A stretch of 64,000 nucleotides of DNA, taken from Arthrobacter alpinus. GTDB lineage: Bacteria; Actinomycetota; Actinomycetes; Actinomycetales; Micrococcaceae. Location: assembly GCF_001294625.1 (NCBI RefSeq), contig NZ_CP012677.1, positions 3,844,001-3,908,000 of the forward strand, written 5' to 3'. The first letter of the stretch is position 1; each line of letters begins with the position of its first letter. Positions 53,525-63,059 of this stretch are shown here, piece by piece. The position numbers were made by a program, and so were the translations under genes. A model generated the notes under the pieces. That model was not told the origin of the DNA and searched no databases. It was given only the letters and a program-made list of their open reading frames with translations.

Positions 53525-54190
53525 GACGGGCAAGGACGTTCCGGTTGCCAGTGATTCAATGCTCGACGGCGGCCCTCACCAACTGCTGCGACGCATCAGT
53601 GTGGGGGAGACCATGCAGCCGAAAAAGCGCGGAAAGAAGACGTTGCGGATTGCCATCATGCCCGTGGCCACGCTGGGACTTGCAACGGTGCTGCTGGCCG
53701 GGAACGTCGTCGGACTTGCCGGGTGGAGAGCAGGGGCCACTGCCGAGGCCGCGGAGGTCCTCAGCACCAATCTCTGGCTGAGTATGACAAGTGCGCACAA
53801 TCCTCCCGATGAGGAATGGGTGTGGGAACGATCAGGACGCATCCCCACCATCTTCTTTAGCGAAGGGGGGGAAGAAAGTAGCCCTGGCACGGGTGCAGGA
53901 TGCGGGCCACACATCCGAGGTGGTACGGGGCAACGGTGGTTCGTTCTACAACTCACCCAGCTCGTTCCCGAGTGAGAAGGAACTGGCCAGTTATCCCAAA
54001 GAGCCACGCAAACTGCTCAACTGCATTTACGTGAAGACCAGTGGTCAGGATCAATCTATGGACGGGCAGACCGGGATTGCCATCGGCAGAGTGGAAGACC
54101 TCTCGCATATGCGCCAGGACAGCAGCTGGCTGGACCACCATTCGCACCTCGGTGGTTGCTTCGGCGCCCTAGCCAGCATCGACGCTGTGT
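53499..54190 (+). pseudogene. Broken CU044_5270-family membrane protein gene
   Basis: The ATG at 53499 starts LKLLRETGKDVPV, a membrane helix (IMPVATLGLATVLLAGNVVG) and GWRAGATAEAAEVL, then EWVWERSGRIPTIFF; these are hallmarks of CU044_5270 proteins, which follow ECF sigma genes in actinobacteria. From about 53870 the continuation is in another frame: SFYNSPSSFPSEKELASYP, LLNCIYVKTSG and GQTGIAIGRVED. Large internal parts are missing and the end is cut. With the broken sigma gene before it, the whole switch has decayed. Confidence 0.82.
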
Positions 54191-54329
54191 GAATGGCAGC
54201 GCGTGCGAAGAACAAGTATCTTTCTGGCGCGGTTGGCTCAACGAACGGGGGCAACCGCGCCAGCTGCTTGCGCTAAAGCGTTCTCCCATAGGATTGGAGC
54301 ATCGCAGACGGCATGGAGGCAACAATCAC

Positions 54330-54980
54330 ATGACAAAGAATGGCGAAACGGACTTGTGGGCACTGGCTCATGCCGAGCGCGCCGCGCTCGCGCAGGACCT
54401 GTCCGGACTCACAACCGAGCAATGGCAGCATGCCACCCTCTGCAGGGAGTGGAACGTTGAGCAGGTGGTAGCGCACCTGACCGCGGCGGCCAGCATCGGC
54501 CAGTTACGTTGGATCCGCAGCATGCTTGGCGCCCGGTTTCGCCCCGATGTGCACAATCTCCGGCGCCTGGGCGAGCATCTCGGGGTCAACCCGGCGGAGA
54601 CCCTGAACAACTTTCGAGCCATCATTGCCAGCACCACCGCACCGACAGCCGATACTGCGGCCTACCTAGGGGAAGTTGTGGTGCATGCCCAGGACATCCG
54701 ACGTCCGCTGGGCCTAGTTGGCACGCCCAGCATTGATGCGCTTACACAGGTCGCGAAATTCTTCGCAAGCCGCAACTTCGCCGTTCCCAGCAAGTCGAAC
54801 GCCACACGACTCCGGCTCCAGGCAGACGACGGGCCGTTCGCATCCGGCGAGGGTGCGCTTGTCACTGGGCCGACACTGGCATTGGTCATGGCACTGGCCG
54901 GACGCGCCGCCTACCTCGACGACCTACACGGGCCAGGTGGGCAGGTCCTCCGCTCTCGGCTCGATAAAACCGGAAACTAG
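54330..54980 (+). CDS. Maleylpyruvate isomerase/DinB-fold family protein
   Basis: The 216-residue protein resembles the mycothiol-dependent maleylpyruvate isomerase family, a four-helix DinB fold. It starts with LWALAHAERAALAQDLSGL, continues with WNVEQVVAHLTAAASIG where the metal-site His lies, and has GEVVVHAQDIRRPLG carrying a second His. The ATG at 54330 is 10 bases after GGAGG; a longer frame to 54156 is rejected because it runs through the CU044_5270 relic. Members use mycothiol or act on unknown substrates; no aromatic catabolism genes are next to it. Confidence 0.82.
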   Translation: MTKNGETDLWALAHAERAALAQDLSGLTTEQWQHATLCREWNVEQVVAHLTAAASIGQLRWIRSMLGARFRPDVHNLRRLGEHLGVNPAETLNNFRAIIASTTAPTADTAAYLGEVVVHAQDIRRPLGLVGTPSIDALTQVAKFFASRNFAVPSKSNATRLRLQADDGPFASGEGALVTGPTLALVMALAGRAAYLDDLHGPGGQVLRSRLDKTGN

Positions 54981-54986
54981 CAGCGT

Positions 54987-55799
54987 TCACGGCCCAACTT
55001 GGCACCGCGGACACCAGTAAATGTCCCGTGCCGCCCAGGAGGGGAATGCAGGGTCCGCCATTGTTGCGTGCCGGATCAGCGCCCCGCACCTCTTGCACGG
55101 TTTCCCGGCAAGCCCATAAACCCACGATGCCGCCTCGCCCCGCGCCGGCCCTCCCGTCGTTGAGCGCTGGGAGCGGTTCTTGTTAACCTCGAGCAGCCGT
55201 TTCGCTAGTTCCACCATCCGAGGCAGATCTTGCACCTCCGCTACCGTCGCAGCAGGATGAACACGGCTCAGGAAACACAGCTCGTTCCGGTAAATGTTAC
55301 CGATCCCTGCAAGATTGCGCTGATCCAAAAGAGCTAACCCAATCGCCCGCTCGGGTTCCGCGAGCAGTCGCCGCAGCGCCTGGTCCGCGTCCCAGCCCGG
55401 CCCCAGCAGATCGGGTCCCAGATGCCCGACGGCGTTGCTCAGCCCGGTTTCGGGCAGGACTTCCAGGAGGCCAAGGGAAAACCCCACCGCCTCAACATCC
55501 CCTGTTCGTAGCACGGCCCGAGCAGTGTGAGCCGGGCGGCGCCAGTGCGGCGGTGACCCGGAGGCGGGCGCCGGGTAGAGGTCCCAGCGGCCCTCCATGG
55601 ACAGGTGTGAATGGATCACATGGCCGTCCACAAACATCAACAGGTGTTTGCCGCAAGATTGTACCGACTGCACCACACTGCCGGTGAAGTCCACCGTGGC
55701 AAATGCGGGCACACGGAGATCGCAGGCAAGCAGGCGCTGCCCGGCCAGGGCGGTGCGCAGGTCCTTGGCTGCCCGCCATACGGTGTCGCCCTCAGGCAC
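54987..55799 (-). CDS. Fpg/Nei-family DNA glycosylase (Nei2 type)
   Basis: The 270-residue base-excision enzyme removes oxidised bases and nicks the strand. After the initiator comes Pro-Glu (PEGDTVWRAAKDL), the catalytic N-terminus of this family, so the GTG at 55799 must be the start; the long frame upstream is a shadow of lhr. The H2TH region is represented by LAGIGNIYRNELCF, and the zinc finger by two CxxC pairs (CKRC and CPRC) at the C-terminus. It overlaps the 3' end of lhr by eight bases and is probably transcribed with it. Confidence 0.93.
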   Translation of the reverse strand: MPEGDTVWRAAKDLRTALAGQRLLACDLRVPAFATVDFTGSVVQSVQSCGKHLLMFVDGHVIHSHLSMEGRWDLYPAPASGSPPHWRRPAHTARAVLRTGDVEAVGFSLGLLEVLPETGLSNAVGHLGPDLLGPGWDADQALRRLLAEPERAIGLALLDQRNLAGIGNIYRNELCFLSRVHPAATVAEVQDLPRMVELAKRLLEVNKNRSQRSTTGGPARGEAASWVYGLAGKPCKRCGALIRHATMADPAFPSWAARDIYWCPRCQVGP

Positions 55800-58700
55800 G
55801 GACTCGCACTCCGCTGGGTGAGCCGTAGGCGCCGGCGGCAAGTAAGGCCGTGGCCAGCGGGGTGTCCAGGATGCTGGCGCCATTGACCTTTTCCATGGCC
55901 AGCTTGCCCACGGCGCCGTGCCTGACCACCTGGACCAGGGCCGCCGCGGCGAGGGCCACAGCGGGTGCGTCGTCGCTGAAGCACAGCAGCGTCCGTCCGC
56001 CGCGCTCCACATAGAGCACCAAGGCGCCGTCGACCATCACCACCAGGGCACCTGCCTTGCGACCGGGCCGGTGCCCGGAATCCAGTGGCGGCCAGGGAAG
56101 TGCAGCGCCGTAGGGGTTAGCAGGATCAGTGGCGGCCAGGGCCAGTGCCTTGGGCGGGCGCGGATTCGTGGCCGCATCCTCGGCAAAGGTGCGCAGCCGG
56201 TCTACTGTGGCGGGCACGGCGAACTGCGCCGCACCCAGGTGCTCGATGAAGTATCCGCGCCGGCATTTGCCCGTCTCCTCAAGTCGTGCCAGCACCTTAT
56301 ACATGAGCCCGAAGCCCCCCGGAACCCCCAGATTCATGACCGATCCGCGCGTCACCACACCGTACCTATCAAGCAGCAGCTCAGCGAATGCGTGGCTGCG
56401 CAGTGTGTTTTGCGCGGTTGAAACCGTGTCCGTTTCGGGCAGTGGCAGGGCGCTCCACCGCCCGGCACCCAGCGGCGGGGCCCCTCGCTGCCCGGCGACG
56501 GCCCGCCCCGGCAGCCTGGCGTACCGCCCGGACCGGGCCGGGCGCAGGCGTGAAGGGGCAGGCTTTTGCTTGTGTGCCGTGTGACCGCCGGAAAGCAGCG
56601 CGCGCACGGGTGCGAACGTGTCGTTGCTGATCCGGCCCGCCCAAAAAAGCTCCCACAGGGCCGCGCTGAGATCCTCATCCCCGGGGACAATATCCGGGCC
56701 GTCGGCGGTCAACTCGCGCAGTTGGTGGAAGAAGTATGCGCCGCCGCCGGACAGTGCATCCAACAGTCGCTGCTGGAATGCAGTGGGCGCAAAGTCGGGT
56801 GCCGGGGCCAGCGTGAGATCGGCCGACTCCGCCACATGCAAACTCAGCCAGCCGTCCGAACCTCCCAGGGCGCCCGCACCGGACACAATGACTTCACCGG
56901 TGGCCATGAGCTCCTCGAGCATGGCCGGGGAGTAGTCAACTATGCGCTGCGCTAGCACCAGCGGTTCCCACGCAGATGCCGGAATGGGCGCGCCCGCCAG
57001 CTGGTCAATAACCGTCAGCAGGCCATCCAGTCCGCGCAAGGCAGGCGCCCCGGAGGCCGCCCCCACATGCTGCCAGGCGGGCAGGAACCGACCAAAGGCG
57101 GCCGCGTCGACGGGCTCCACCTCCGCCCGCAGGGCCGCCAACGACCTCCTGCGCAGCCGCCGCAGCACCTCAACATCGCACCACTCGGAGCCGCCGTTCT
57201 CCGCACGCTGCGGTAAGAACTCGCCCTCCGTAACCCGCCTGTCCGCTGCCAGCCGCGCCAGGCCCGGGAGTACGACGGCGACCCCCAGTCCCAGCCGTAC
57301 CGCAGCGTCCGACGCGGTGAAGGGTCCGTGGGTGCGGGCGTAGCGGCCCAAAAGGTCACCGAGGGGATCGGCCACCGGTTCGATGAAAGCCAGCGGCACG
57401 CCCATGGGCGTGGGGATCCCGAGGGCGTCACGCAGCCGGGCGGCGTCCTCGATGGCGGCGAACCGTTCCTCACCGCCCATCTGCACGCGGAGGGCACGGT
57501 TTGCCGAGACCAGCCCGGCAAGGTCGGCGGCAGTCTGGGTCTGGTGCCCGGCGTCGTCCGTTTCTAAAGTGGGGACCAGCCGAGCGGAAACCTCGGCAAC
57601 GGTCAAGGGACCCAGCAGGCGCAACAGGTCCGCAACCCCTTCAATCCCGCGGGCACGCCGGTCCGGGGCCAGGCGTTGGAGCTCTGCCTCGGTGTCGGCA
57701 ATGACTTGCGGGTCGAGAAGTTCGCGCAGCTCGGCACGGCCCAGCAACTCATCCAACAGGGCCGGGTCCAGGGAGAGTGCGGCGGCACGGCGCTCAGCCA
57801 GCGGGGAGTCGCCCTCGTAGAGGAAGCTGGCCACGTAGCCAAACAGCAGCGACCTGGCGAACGGCGACGGCTCGTTCGTGGTGGTTTCCACAATTCGCAG
57901 CTCGCGGCGTTCGATGGCGGCGGCAATGCCCTTCAGCGCGGGAAGGTCATAGACGTCCTGCAGGCATTCGCGCACCGTCTCCAAAACGATGGGGAACTGC
58001 GGGTACTTCCTGGCCACGTCCAGCAGCTGGGCCGAGCGCTGGCGCTGCTGCCACAGCGGCGATCGCTTGCCGGGATTCTGGCGGGGGAGCAGCAGCGCCC
58101 GGGCCGCACATTCGCGGAAGCGGCTTGCAAACAGGGCCGAACCGCCCACCTCGGCCGTGACTATGGAATCGAGCTCGTCCGGGTCAAAGAGGAACAACTC
58201 GGCGCCGGGCGGTTCGTCATCCATCATCGGAACACGCAGCACGATGCCGTCGTCGGAGGCCATGGCGGAGCCGTCCAGACCGTACCGCTCGTGCAGCCGC
58301 GCGGCCACGGCCAGCGCCCAAGGTGCATGGACCGGCATGCCGAAGGGGCTGTGCAGCACCACCCGCCAGTCGCCGAGCTCGTCGTGGAAGCGCTCCACCA
58401 TGAGCGTTTTGTCGTCGGGGACCTGGGACGTTGCGGCCTTTTGATCGGCCAGATAGCCGAGGAGGTTGTTGGCTGCCCAGCTATCTAGTCCCGTGGCCGT
58501 GCAGCGGGCCAGGGCCTGATTGTGCGGGGCAGCGCTGAGCTCGCGGATGAAGGCGCCCAGTGCCCGGCCCAGTTCCACCGGCCGTCCGAGGGAATCGCCC
58601 TTCCAGAACGGCAGCTTCCCGGGCTGCCCAAACGCGGGGGTGACAAGGACCCGGTCAAAGGTGATGTCCTCGATCTTCCAGCTGGTGGCGCCCAGGGCAA

Positions 58701-60612
58701 AGACGTCACCTACGCGGGATTCGTAGACCATCTCCTCGTCGAGCTCGCCCACCCGCCGTCCGCCCTTGTTCGAGCGTGCCGGGCCGGCGGCTGCGTCACC
58801 TGGGCCACTGGCGCCCGGCGCGCCGGAATCGCCCACGATGAAAACGCCGAACAGCCCGCGGTCCGGAATGGTGCCGCCGGAGGTGACGGCCAGGCGTTGG
58901 GCGCCGGGACGCCCGGTGATGGTGCCGCCCACCCGGTCCCAGATGATGCGCGGGCGCAGCTCGGCAAACTCGTCGCTGGGGTAGCGCCCCGCCAGAAGGT
59001 CAAGGGTGGCGTCGAACGCTGAGCGGGGAAGTGCGGTGAAGGGGGCGCTGCGCCTGACCGTGGCGAACCAGTCCTCCACATCGATGGCTCCGAGGGCGGA
59101 CGCCGCCACGGTTTGCTGGGCCAAGATGTCCAACGGGTTGGCGGGGATGGACAGCGGCTCGATGGCCCCGGCCAGCATCCGCTCGACGGTCACCGCCGAG
59201 TGCAGCAAGTCCGCCCGGTGCTTGGGGAACAACATCCCCTGAGAGATCTCGCCCACCTGGTGCCCTGCCCGGCCCACCCGCTGGAGCCCACTGGCCACCG
59301 ACGGCGGGGACTCCACCTGGATAACCAGGTCCACGGCGCCCATGTCGATACCCAGCTCCAGACTGGAGGTGGCCACCACGCAGCGCAGCCGCCCCGACTT
59401 CAAATCGTCTTCGATCAAGGCCCGCTGCTCCTTGGACACCGAGCCGTGGTGGGCTTTCGCCAGAACATTCGGTGCTCCGGCCACGGATCCTGCCTGGGCC
59501 ATCATTTCCGCGGGAAGCCGGGTCGGGGCCTTGGCCGGCGCAGGATTCCCGACGGCGGAGGCCGCCCCCGCCGGCGACAGGGCCCGTGCCTGGGCAGGCT
59601 CAGATGCCGGGGACGCCGCGGTCAGCCAGGGGTCCGCGGGGGAGGGGGCGGTGTCGTCCGCTTCATTGGCGGCAAGGGCGAGCCGCTCGAGGTAGATCTC
59701 GTTGAGCCGGCCGGTCAATCGCTCGGCCAGGCGGCGGGAGTTGGCGAAGACGATGGTGGACTTGTTCGCCAGCACCGCGTCGACGATTTTCTCCTCCACA
59801 TGCGGCCAGATGGAGGCATTGGGTGCGAGCCCGGTGGCGGGACCGGCATCCCGGGCCGAGGCCAGCGCGGGTAGCTCGGTCATGTCCGCCACGGGGACTG
59901 TGACAGTCAGGTTCCAGTTCTTGGTGCTGGCGGGCGCAACGATTTTCACGGGCATGGCACCGCCTAGGAACCGGGCCACGGTGGAACGCGGCTCCACGGT
60001 CGCGGACAGCCCAATGCGCTGTGCAGGGGCGTCTAGGAGCGCGTCCAGCCGTTCCAGGGACAGCGCCAGGTGGGCGCCGCGCTTGGTGCCGGCCACGGCA
60101 TGAACCTCGTCGATGATGACGGTATGCACGTCTGTGAGGGTTTCGCGGGCCTTGGAGGTGAGCATCAGGAACAAGGATTCCGGTGTGGTGATCAGGATGT
60201 CCGGTGGGTGGCTGAGAAGGCGGCGGCGTTCGTTGGCGGGGGTGTCACCGGAGCGGACGCCCACGCTGATGGCGGGCACGTCCAGACCCAGACGCTTGGC
60301 AGTTTGGGTAATTCCGATCAGCGGGGCGCGGAGGTTCCGTTCCACATCCACGCCCAGGGCCTTCAACGGCGAGATGTACAGCACCCGGGTGCCGGGCCTA
60401 GACGGTTTTGCCGGGGTGCCGGGGGCCGGTTCACTGGCCAGTCCGTTCAGTGCCCACAAGAAGGCGGCAAGGGTTTTGCCGGAGCCGGTGGGTGCTACCA
60501 CAAGGGCGTGTGCACCGTCGGCGATGGCTTCCCACGCACCCGATTGGGCGGGGGTGGGGGAGTTGAACGCGCCCAGGAACCATTCGCGGGTGGGGGCCGT
60601 GAATTGGTCCAT
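55792..60612 (-). CDS. lhr: Lhr-type superfamily 2 DNA helicase
   Basis: The protein has about 1606 residues from the ATG at 60612. Upstream starts at 60639 (GTG, with GGAG close by) or 60699 are possible. It has Walker A APTGSGKT near residue 43, DEVH as motif II, a SLELGIDMGAVDLVIQ and QRVGRAGHQ region of the second RecA domain, and a long C-terminal part with winged-helix and beta-barrel units of Lhr-extended proteins. Lhr moves 3'-5' on DNA and takes part in repair; in mycobacteria it is linked to mitomycin resistance. An Ala/Pro-rich insert of about 70 residues lies between the RecA domains. The Nei2 gene follows with an 8-base overlap. Confidence 0.93.
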   Translation of the reverse strand: MDQFTAPTREWFLGAFNSPTPAQSGAWEAIADGAHALVVAPTGSGKTLAAFLWALNGLASEPAPGTPAKPSRPGTRVLYISPLKALGVDVERNLRAPLIGITQTAKRLGLDVPAISVGVRSGDTPANERRRLLSHPPDILITTPESLFLMLTSKARETLTDVHTVIIDEVHAVAGTKRGAHLALSLERLDALLDAPAQRIGLSATVEPRSTVARFLGGAMPVKIVAPASTKNWNLTVTVPVADMTELPALASARDAGPATGLAPNASIWPHVEEKIVDAVLANKSTIVFANSRRLAERLTGRLNEIYLERLALAANEADDTAPSPADPWLTAASPASEPAQARALSPAGAASAVGNPAPAKAPTRLPAEMMAQAGSVAGAPNVLAKAHHGSVSKEQRALIEDDLKSGRLRCVVATSSLELGIDMGAVDLVIQVESPPSVASGLQRVGRAGHQVGEISQGMLFPKHRADLLHSAVTVERMLAGAIEPLSIPANPLDILAQQTVAASALGAIDVEDWFATVRRSAPFTALPRSAFDATLDLLAGRYPSDEFAELRPRIIWDRVGGTITGRPGAQRLAVTSGGTIPDRGLFGVFIVGDSGAPGASGPGDAAAGPARSNKGGRRVGELDEEMVYESRVGDVFALGATSWKIEDITFDRVLVTPAFGQPGKLPFWKGDSLGRPVELGRALGAFIRELSAAPHNQALARCTATGLDSWAANNLLGYLADQKAATSQVPDDKTLMVERFHDELGDWRVVLHSPFGMPVHAPWALAVAARLHERYGLDGSAMASDDGIVLRVPMMDDEPPGAELFLFDPDELDSIVTAEVGGSALFASRFRECAARALLLPRQNPGKRSPLWQQRQRSAQLLDVARKYPQFPIVLETVRECLQDVYDLPALKGIAAAIERRELRIVETTTNEPSPFARSLLFGYVASFLYEGDSPLAERRAAALSLDPALLDELLGRAELRELLDPQVIADTEAELQRLAPDRRARGIEGVADLLRLLGPLTVAEVSARLVPTLETDDAGHQTQTAADLAGLVSANRALRVQMGGEERFAAIEDAARLRDALGIPTPMGVPLAFIEPVADPLGDLLGRYARTHGPFTASDAAVRLGLGVAVVLPGLARLAADRRVTEGEFLPQRAENGGSEWCDVEVLRRLRRRSLAALRAEVEPVDAAAFGRFLPAWQHVGAASGAPALRGLDGLLTVIDQLAGAPIPASAWEPLVLAQRIVDYSPAMLEELMATGEVIVSGAGALGGSDGWLSLHVAESADLTLAPAPDFAPTAFQQRLLDALSGGGAYFFHQLRELTADGPDIVPGDEDLSAALWELFWAGRISNDTFAPVRALLSGGHTAHKQKPAPSRLRPARSGRYARLPGRAVAGQRGAPPLGAGRWSALPLPETDTVSTAQNTLRSHAFAELLLDRYGVVTRGSVMNLGVPGGFGLMYKVLARLEETGKCRRGYFIEHLGAAQFAVPATVDRLRTFAEDAATNPRPPKALALAATDPANPYGAALPWPPLDSGHRPGRKAGALVVMVDGALVLYVERGGRTLLCFSDDAPAVALAAAALVQVVRHGAVGKLAMEKVNGASILDTPLATALLAAGAYGSPSGVRVRA

Positions 60613-60843
60613 GGCGGTGGCGGTCGGTTTCAAGTGCACGGCTCCATCATGCCGCACCTGAGGCGACATTGGTGCGCCACAAGGACAATTGCCCGCCATG
60701 GCAGCTTTGAGCGCCGAAGGGGCACACGGTAGCGGTAATCTAAGAGGAGGGGTGGCAATGGTTGCCGTTGCTGTTCCGCGCTTTTTCTTCGCGTCCGGGT
60801 AGCAGATCCTGAGATTTTGAATTTGCTAGGAAGGGCGGACGCG

Positions 60844-61413
60844 GTGCAAACACGGCATGTGGGTAACAACTGGGTCCCACTTTTGTGTTTGTCGGTGCTG
60901 TTCTTGTTCAGCGGTGCCATCAGCATGGTGACCGATCGCGGCAACGGATCCGTGCCGGGCGTCTTCGTGTTTGGCACCTTGGTCACCGGCGGTGTCAGCG
61001 CCCTATGGTGGCGTAGGAACCCGTCCTGGTGGGTGTCTGCGCGTAACCACTACTACTATTTGGCTGGTGGGGCGCTCGCGGGCGTGATCCTCAGTGCCAT
61101 GGTGCCTTTCCTGAACGGCGCCGGCCCCTGGTTCGTGCTGGGCGCGGCGATAGCCACCTACGGCTATTTTGAACGCCTACGGTTGCTGGTGACAGTGGGA
61201 GGGGCGGTTGCCTTCACGGGGTTCCTGGCCATGGTCATCCGCGCCGACGTGTGGGGTGGGGCATTGCACCTGATCTCGGCTGGCATCTTGGCCTTTGCCG
61301 CCAATAAGCTCTATGTCCTCCGCAATGGCCGACGCCGTGAAGTCCAAGACAGCGACCCGTCGTTCATTGGCTCCTTTCAGGAGTACGACGAGGACGAACG
61401 CGTCGGCTTCTAA
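60844..61413 (+). CDS. Integral membrane protein of unknown function
   Basis: The 189-residue protein starts at GTG 60844, nine bases after AGGAAGGG. A start at 60817 lacks such a site. Five or so hydrophobic segments fill residues 10-160 (for example WVPLLCLSVLFLFSGAISMV and LAGGALAGVILSAMVPFL). The C-terminal 30 residues are polar and acidic with the phrase IGSFQEYDEDERV. I do not recognise the family. It is divergent from lhr. Confidence 0.78.
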   Translation: MQTRHVGNNWVPLLCLSVLFLFSGAISMVTDRGNGSVPGVFVFGTLVTGGVSALWWRRNPSWWVSARNHYYYLAGGALAGVILSAMVPFLNGAGPWFVLGAAIATYGYFERLRLLVTVGGAVAFTGFLAMVIRADVWGGALHLISAGILAFAANKLYVLRNGRRREVQDSDPSFIGSFQEYDEDERVGF

Positions 61414-61439
61414 CCGGTCCCCACGCCACGCTTCAGCAC

Positions 61440-62108
61440 CTACGGGGCGAAGGCGCCGATGTGCAACAGCGCAATATCGGCATTGCTGCAGGCCGTCAGG
61501 GGTTGCACGATCGTGAGGGAGTCGGTGGCGCTGGGCGGGTAGACCAATACCGCATCGGCTGGGACCTGCGTGCAGTCCTGGTAGTTCCCGGCCTGCGTGT
61601 ATTGCAGGACCGCCGCGGCGCTTTGGCCCGGGGCCAGCGAGATGGGGCCAGCGGAGGGTGCCTGCGGATTGCGCACAGCGGGCGCGCCAATCGGGGTGGT
61701 GGTGCCGGATTTAACCAGCGACACGCCAGGGTAGCCGTCCAGGATGCACAGGGTCCCGGACGTGTTCTTCACGATCAGCTTCATGTAGACGCTCCCGGCC
61801 GCACCGCCGCCGGAAGCGTCCAGTGAACCCTCAAGTGAGGCGGCCATGCACAGTGCCGGCTCGGCAGGGGTGATCGGTGGCGTACTGCTGGGTGCGGTGC
61901 TTTGAGGGGACGACGGCGTAGTCTCCGCAGTGCGGGAAGCGGCGGCACTGCTGGTGGTTGGTGCGGAAGAGGCCGGGGTTGAGGAAGCCTGGCCGCAGCC
62001 CGTCAGTGCAACACCAAGGCCCACCACGGCTGACATGGCTAAGAGAGCAGGAGCGCTGCGCTTCTTGAGGAAGTGGCGCGCTGGCGTGGCGTTCTGCAAA
62101 GAGGTCAT
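61440..62108 (-). CDS. DUF4232 secreted lipoprotein
   Basis: The 222-residue precursor has a basic start, a hydrophobic core and the lipobox ALTGC with Cys38. A Ser/Thr/Pro/Ala-rich linker of about 50 residues follows, then a DUF4232 domain with LCMAASLEGSLDASGGGAAG, VKNTSGTLCILDGYPGVSLV and a final Cys (TACSNAD). Four conserved-type Cys suggest disulfides. Such proteins sit on the outer membrane face; function is unknown. A 30-bp perfect hairpin lies 49 bases upstream of its start. A TTG seven codons upstream is an alternative start. Confidence 0.88.
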   Translation of the reverse strand: MTSLQNATPARHFLKKRSAPALLAMSAVVGLGVALTGCGQASSTPASSAPTTSSAAASRTAETTPSSPQSTAPSSTPPITPAEPALCMAASLEGSLDASGGGAAGSVYMKLIVKNTSGTLCILDGYPGVSLVKSGTTTPIGAPAVRNPQAPSAGPISLAPGQSAAAVLQYTQAGNYQDCTQVPADAVLVYPPSATDSLTIVQPLTACSNADIALLHIGAFAP

Positions 62109-62157
62109 GGGTCCACTTTTGCGTTTCAACCAGCTTGAGTCAACTGGCCCCGCCGTC

Positions 62158-62223
62158 GAGGTAGCAGGTCCTCGCCCAGACTCGCCCGTAGGTGGGCGAG
62201 TCTGGGCGAGGACCTGCTACCTC
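62158..62223. repeat. Perfect 30-bp inverted repeat with 6-base loop
   Basis: Both arms (62158-62187 and 62194-62223) match at all 30 positions. It lies between the stop of the YcnI gene (62266) and the start of the DUF4232 gene, both transcribed leftward, so it can end the YcnI transcript. The arm length and perfection exceed what a terminator needs and suggest a palindromic element. Only one copy is present in this window. Confidence 0.85.
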
Positions 62224-62265
62224 AGCGGTAGTGGCAACGCTAGTGGCTGGTGTCCGGGCTGGCGA

Positions 62266-62982
62266 CTACGCCTTGCGACTGCGGCCGGCACGCATGAACG
62301 CCAAACCGCCCAGGATCAGCCCTGCCAAGCCCGCACCCAGGCCAAGCCAGGCAGCCCAGGAGGTGCCGCCGTCGGACGCCGCCGCGCCATCATGGTCCGC
62401 CGCAGCCTGTTCGGTGGCCGTCGGCGCGCCGTGGGAGTCGGCGACGGCTGCTGTGACGCTTACCGACGGTGCCGGCGCCTTGACCGAGTCATGGTCGGCA
62501 CCGGCGGCCGGGATTTCCTTCCAGTCCGTCTGGCCAATTTCACACTGCTGCAATGTGGGGAAATACAGGGTCTTCCCGGCGGTGTCCGGGAGCTGGAGGG
62601 ACAGCGTGAACGTGTCGCGCTGGTGGTCGGCCAACGGCGTCTTGGCGGTGTACGTGATGGAGGCGGTGCGCTCACTGATCTGGCTGCCATTGGCCAGGGT
62701 GCGCGGGGTGTCAAGTTTTTGCGCGGTCTTGCTGATGGTCCAGTTTGGGTTCACCGTGGGCGTGGCGTCATTGAGCTCCTGCGGCAAGGTGATGGTGATG
62801 CCGGTGGTGGGTGAGCCGCTGCAGCCGTGGGCTACCGAAAACGTCATCAACGAGTAGGCGCCGGCCGCGGTTTCGGTGGGCGTGGCTTCCACGTGGGCTG
62901 ATGCTGCGCCGAGGCCCAGGGCCATCAGGGCGGCTGTGGTTCCGAGGGCCAGCGTGGATGTGACTTTGCGTGAGAATCGCAT
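62266..62982 (-). CDS. YcnI-type copper-binding membrane protein (DUF1775)
   Basis: The 238-residue protein has a signal peptide ending ASA before His30 (SAHVEATP), a DUF1775 beta-sandwich to about residue 155, a polar linker and a C-terminal anchor helix (AWLGLGAGLAGLILGGLAFM) with a basic tail. In Bacillus subtilis YcnI the mature N-terminal His and a Trp bind Cu(II). The corresponding residues here appear to be His30 and Trp154 in TDWKEI, with Cys54 and Cys147 available for a disulfide. The ATG at 62982 follows AAAGG; a long upstream frame is a shadow. The next gene upstream encodes a Met/His-containing membrane protein. Confidence 0.92.
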   Translation of the reverse strand: MRFSRKVTSTLALGTTAALMALGLGAASAHVEATPTETAAGAYSLMTFSVAHGCSGSPTTGITITLPQELNDATPTVNPNWTISKTAQKLDTPRTLANGSQISERTASITYTAKTPLADHQRDTFTLSLQLPDTAGKTLYFPTLQQCEIGQTDWKEIPAAGADHDSVKAPAPSVSVTAAVADSHGAPTATEQAAADHDGAAASDGGTSWAAWLGLGAGLAGLILGGLAFMRAGRSRKA

Positions 62983-63059
62983 GGGAAAACCTTTCGAGTG
63001 CGCAATGGTGCGCATAACAACAATGGGCGGGCGCGCCCCACGAAAGGATCGAAGGGCGT

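Noticed and set aside
54156..54329. 58-codon extension of the maleylpyruvate isomerase-like gene
   Set aside because: It lies in the CU044_5270 relic and lacks a ribosome site; GGAGG precedes the ATG at 54330.
55799..56012. 71-codon N-terminal extension of the Nei-type glycosylase
   Set aside because: The family requires Pro-Glu directly after the initiator; the extension is a shadow of lhr in another frame.
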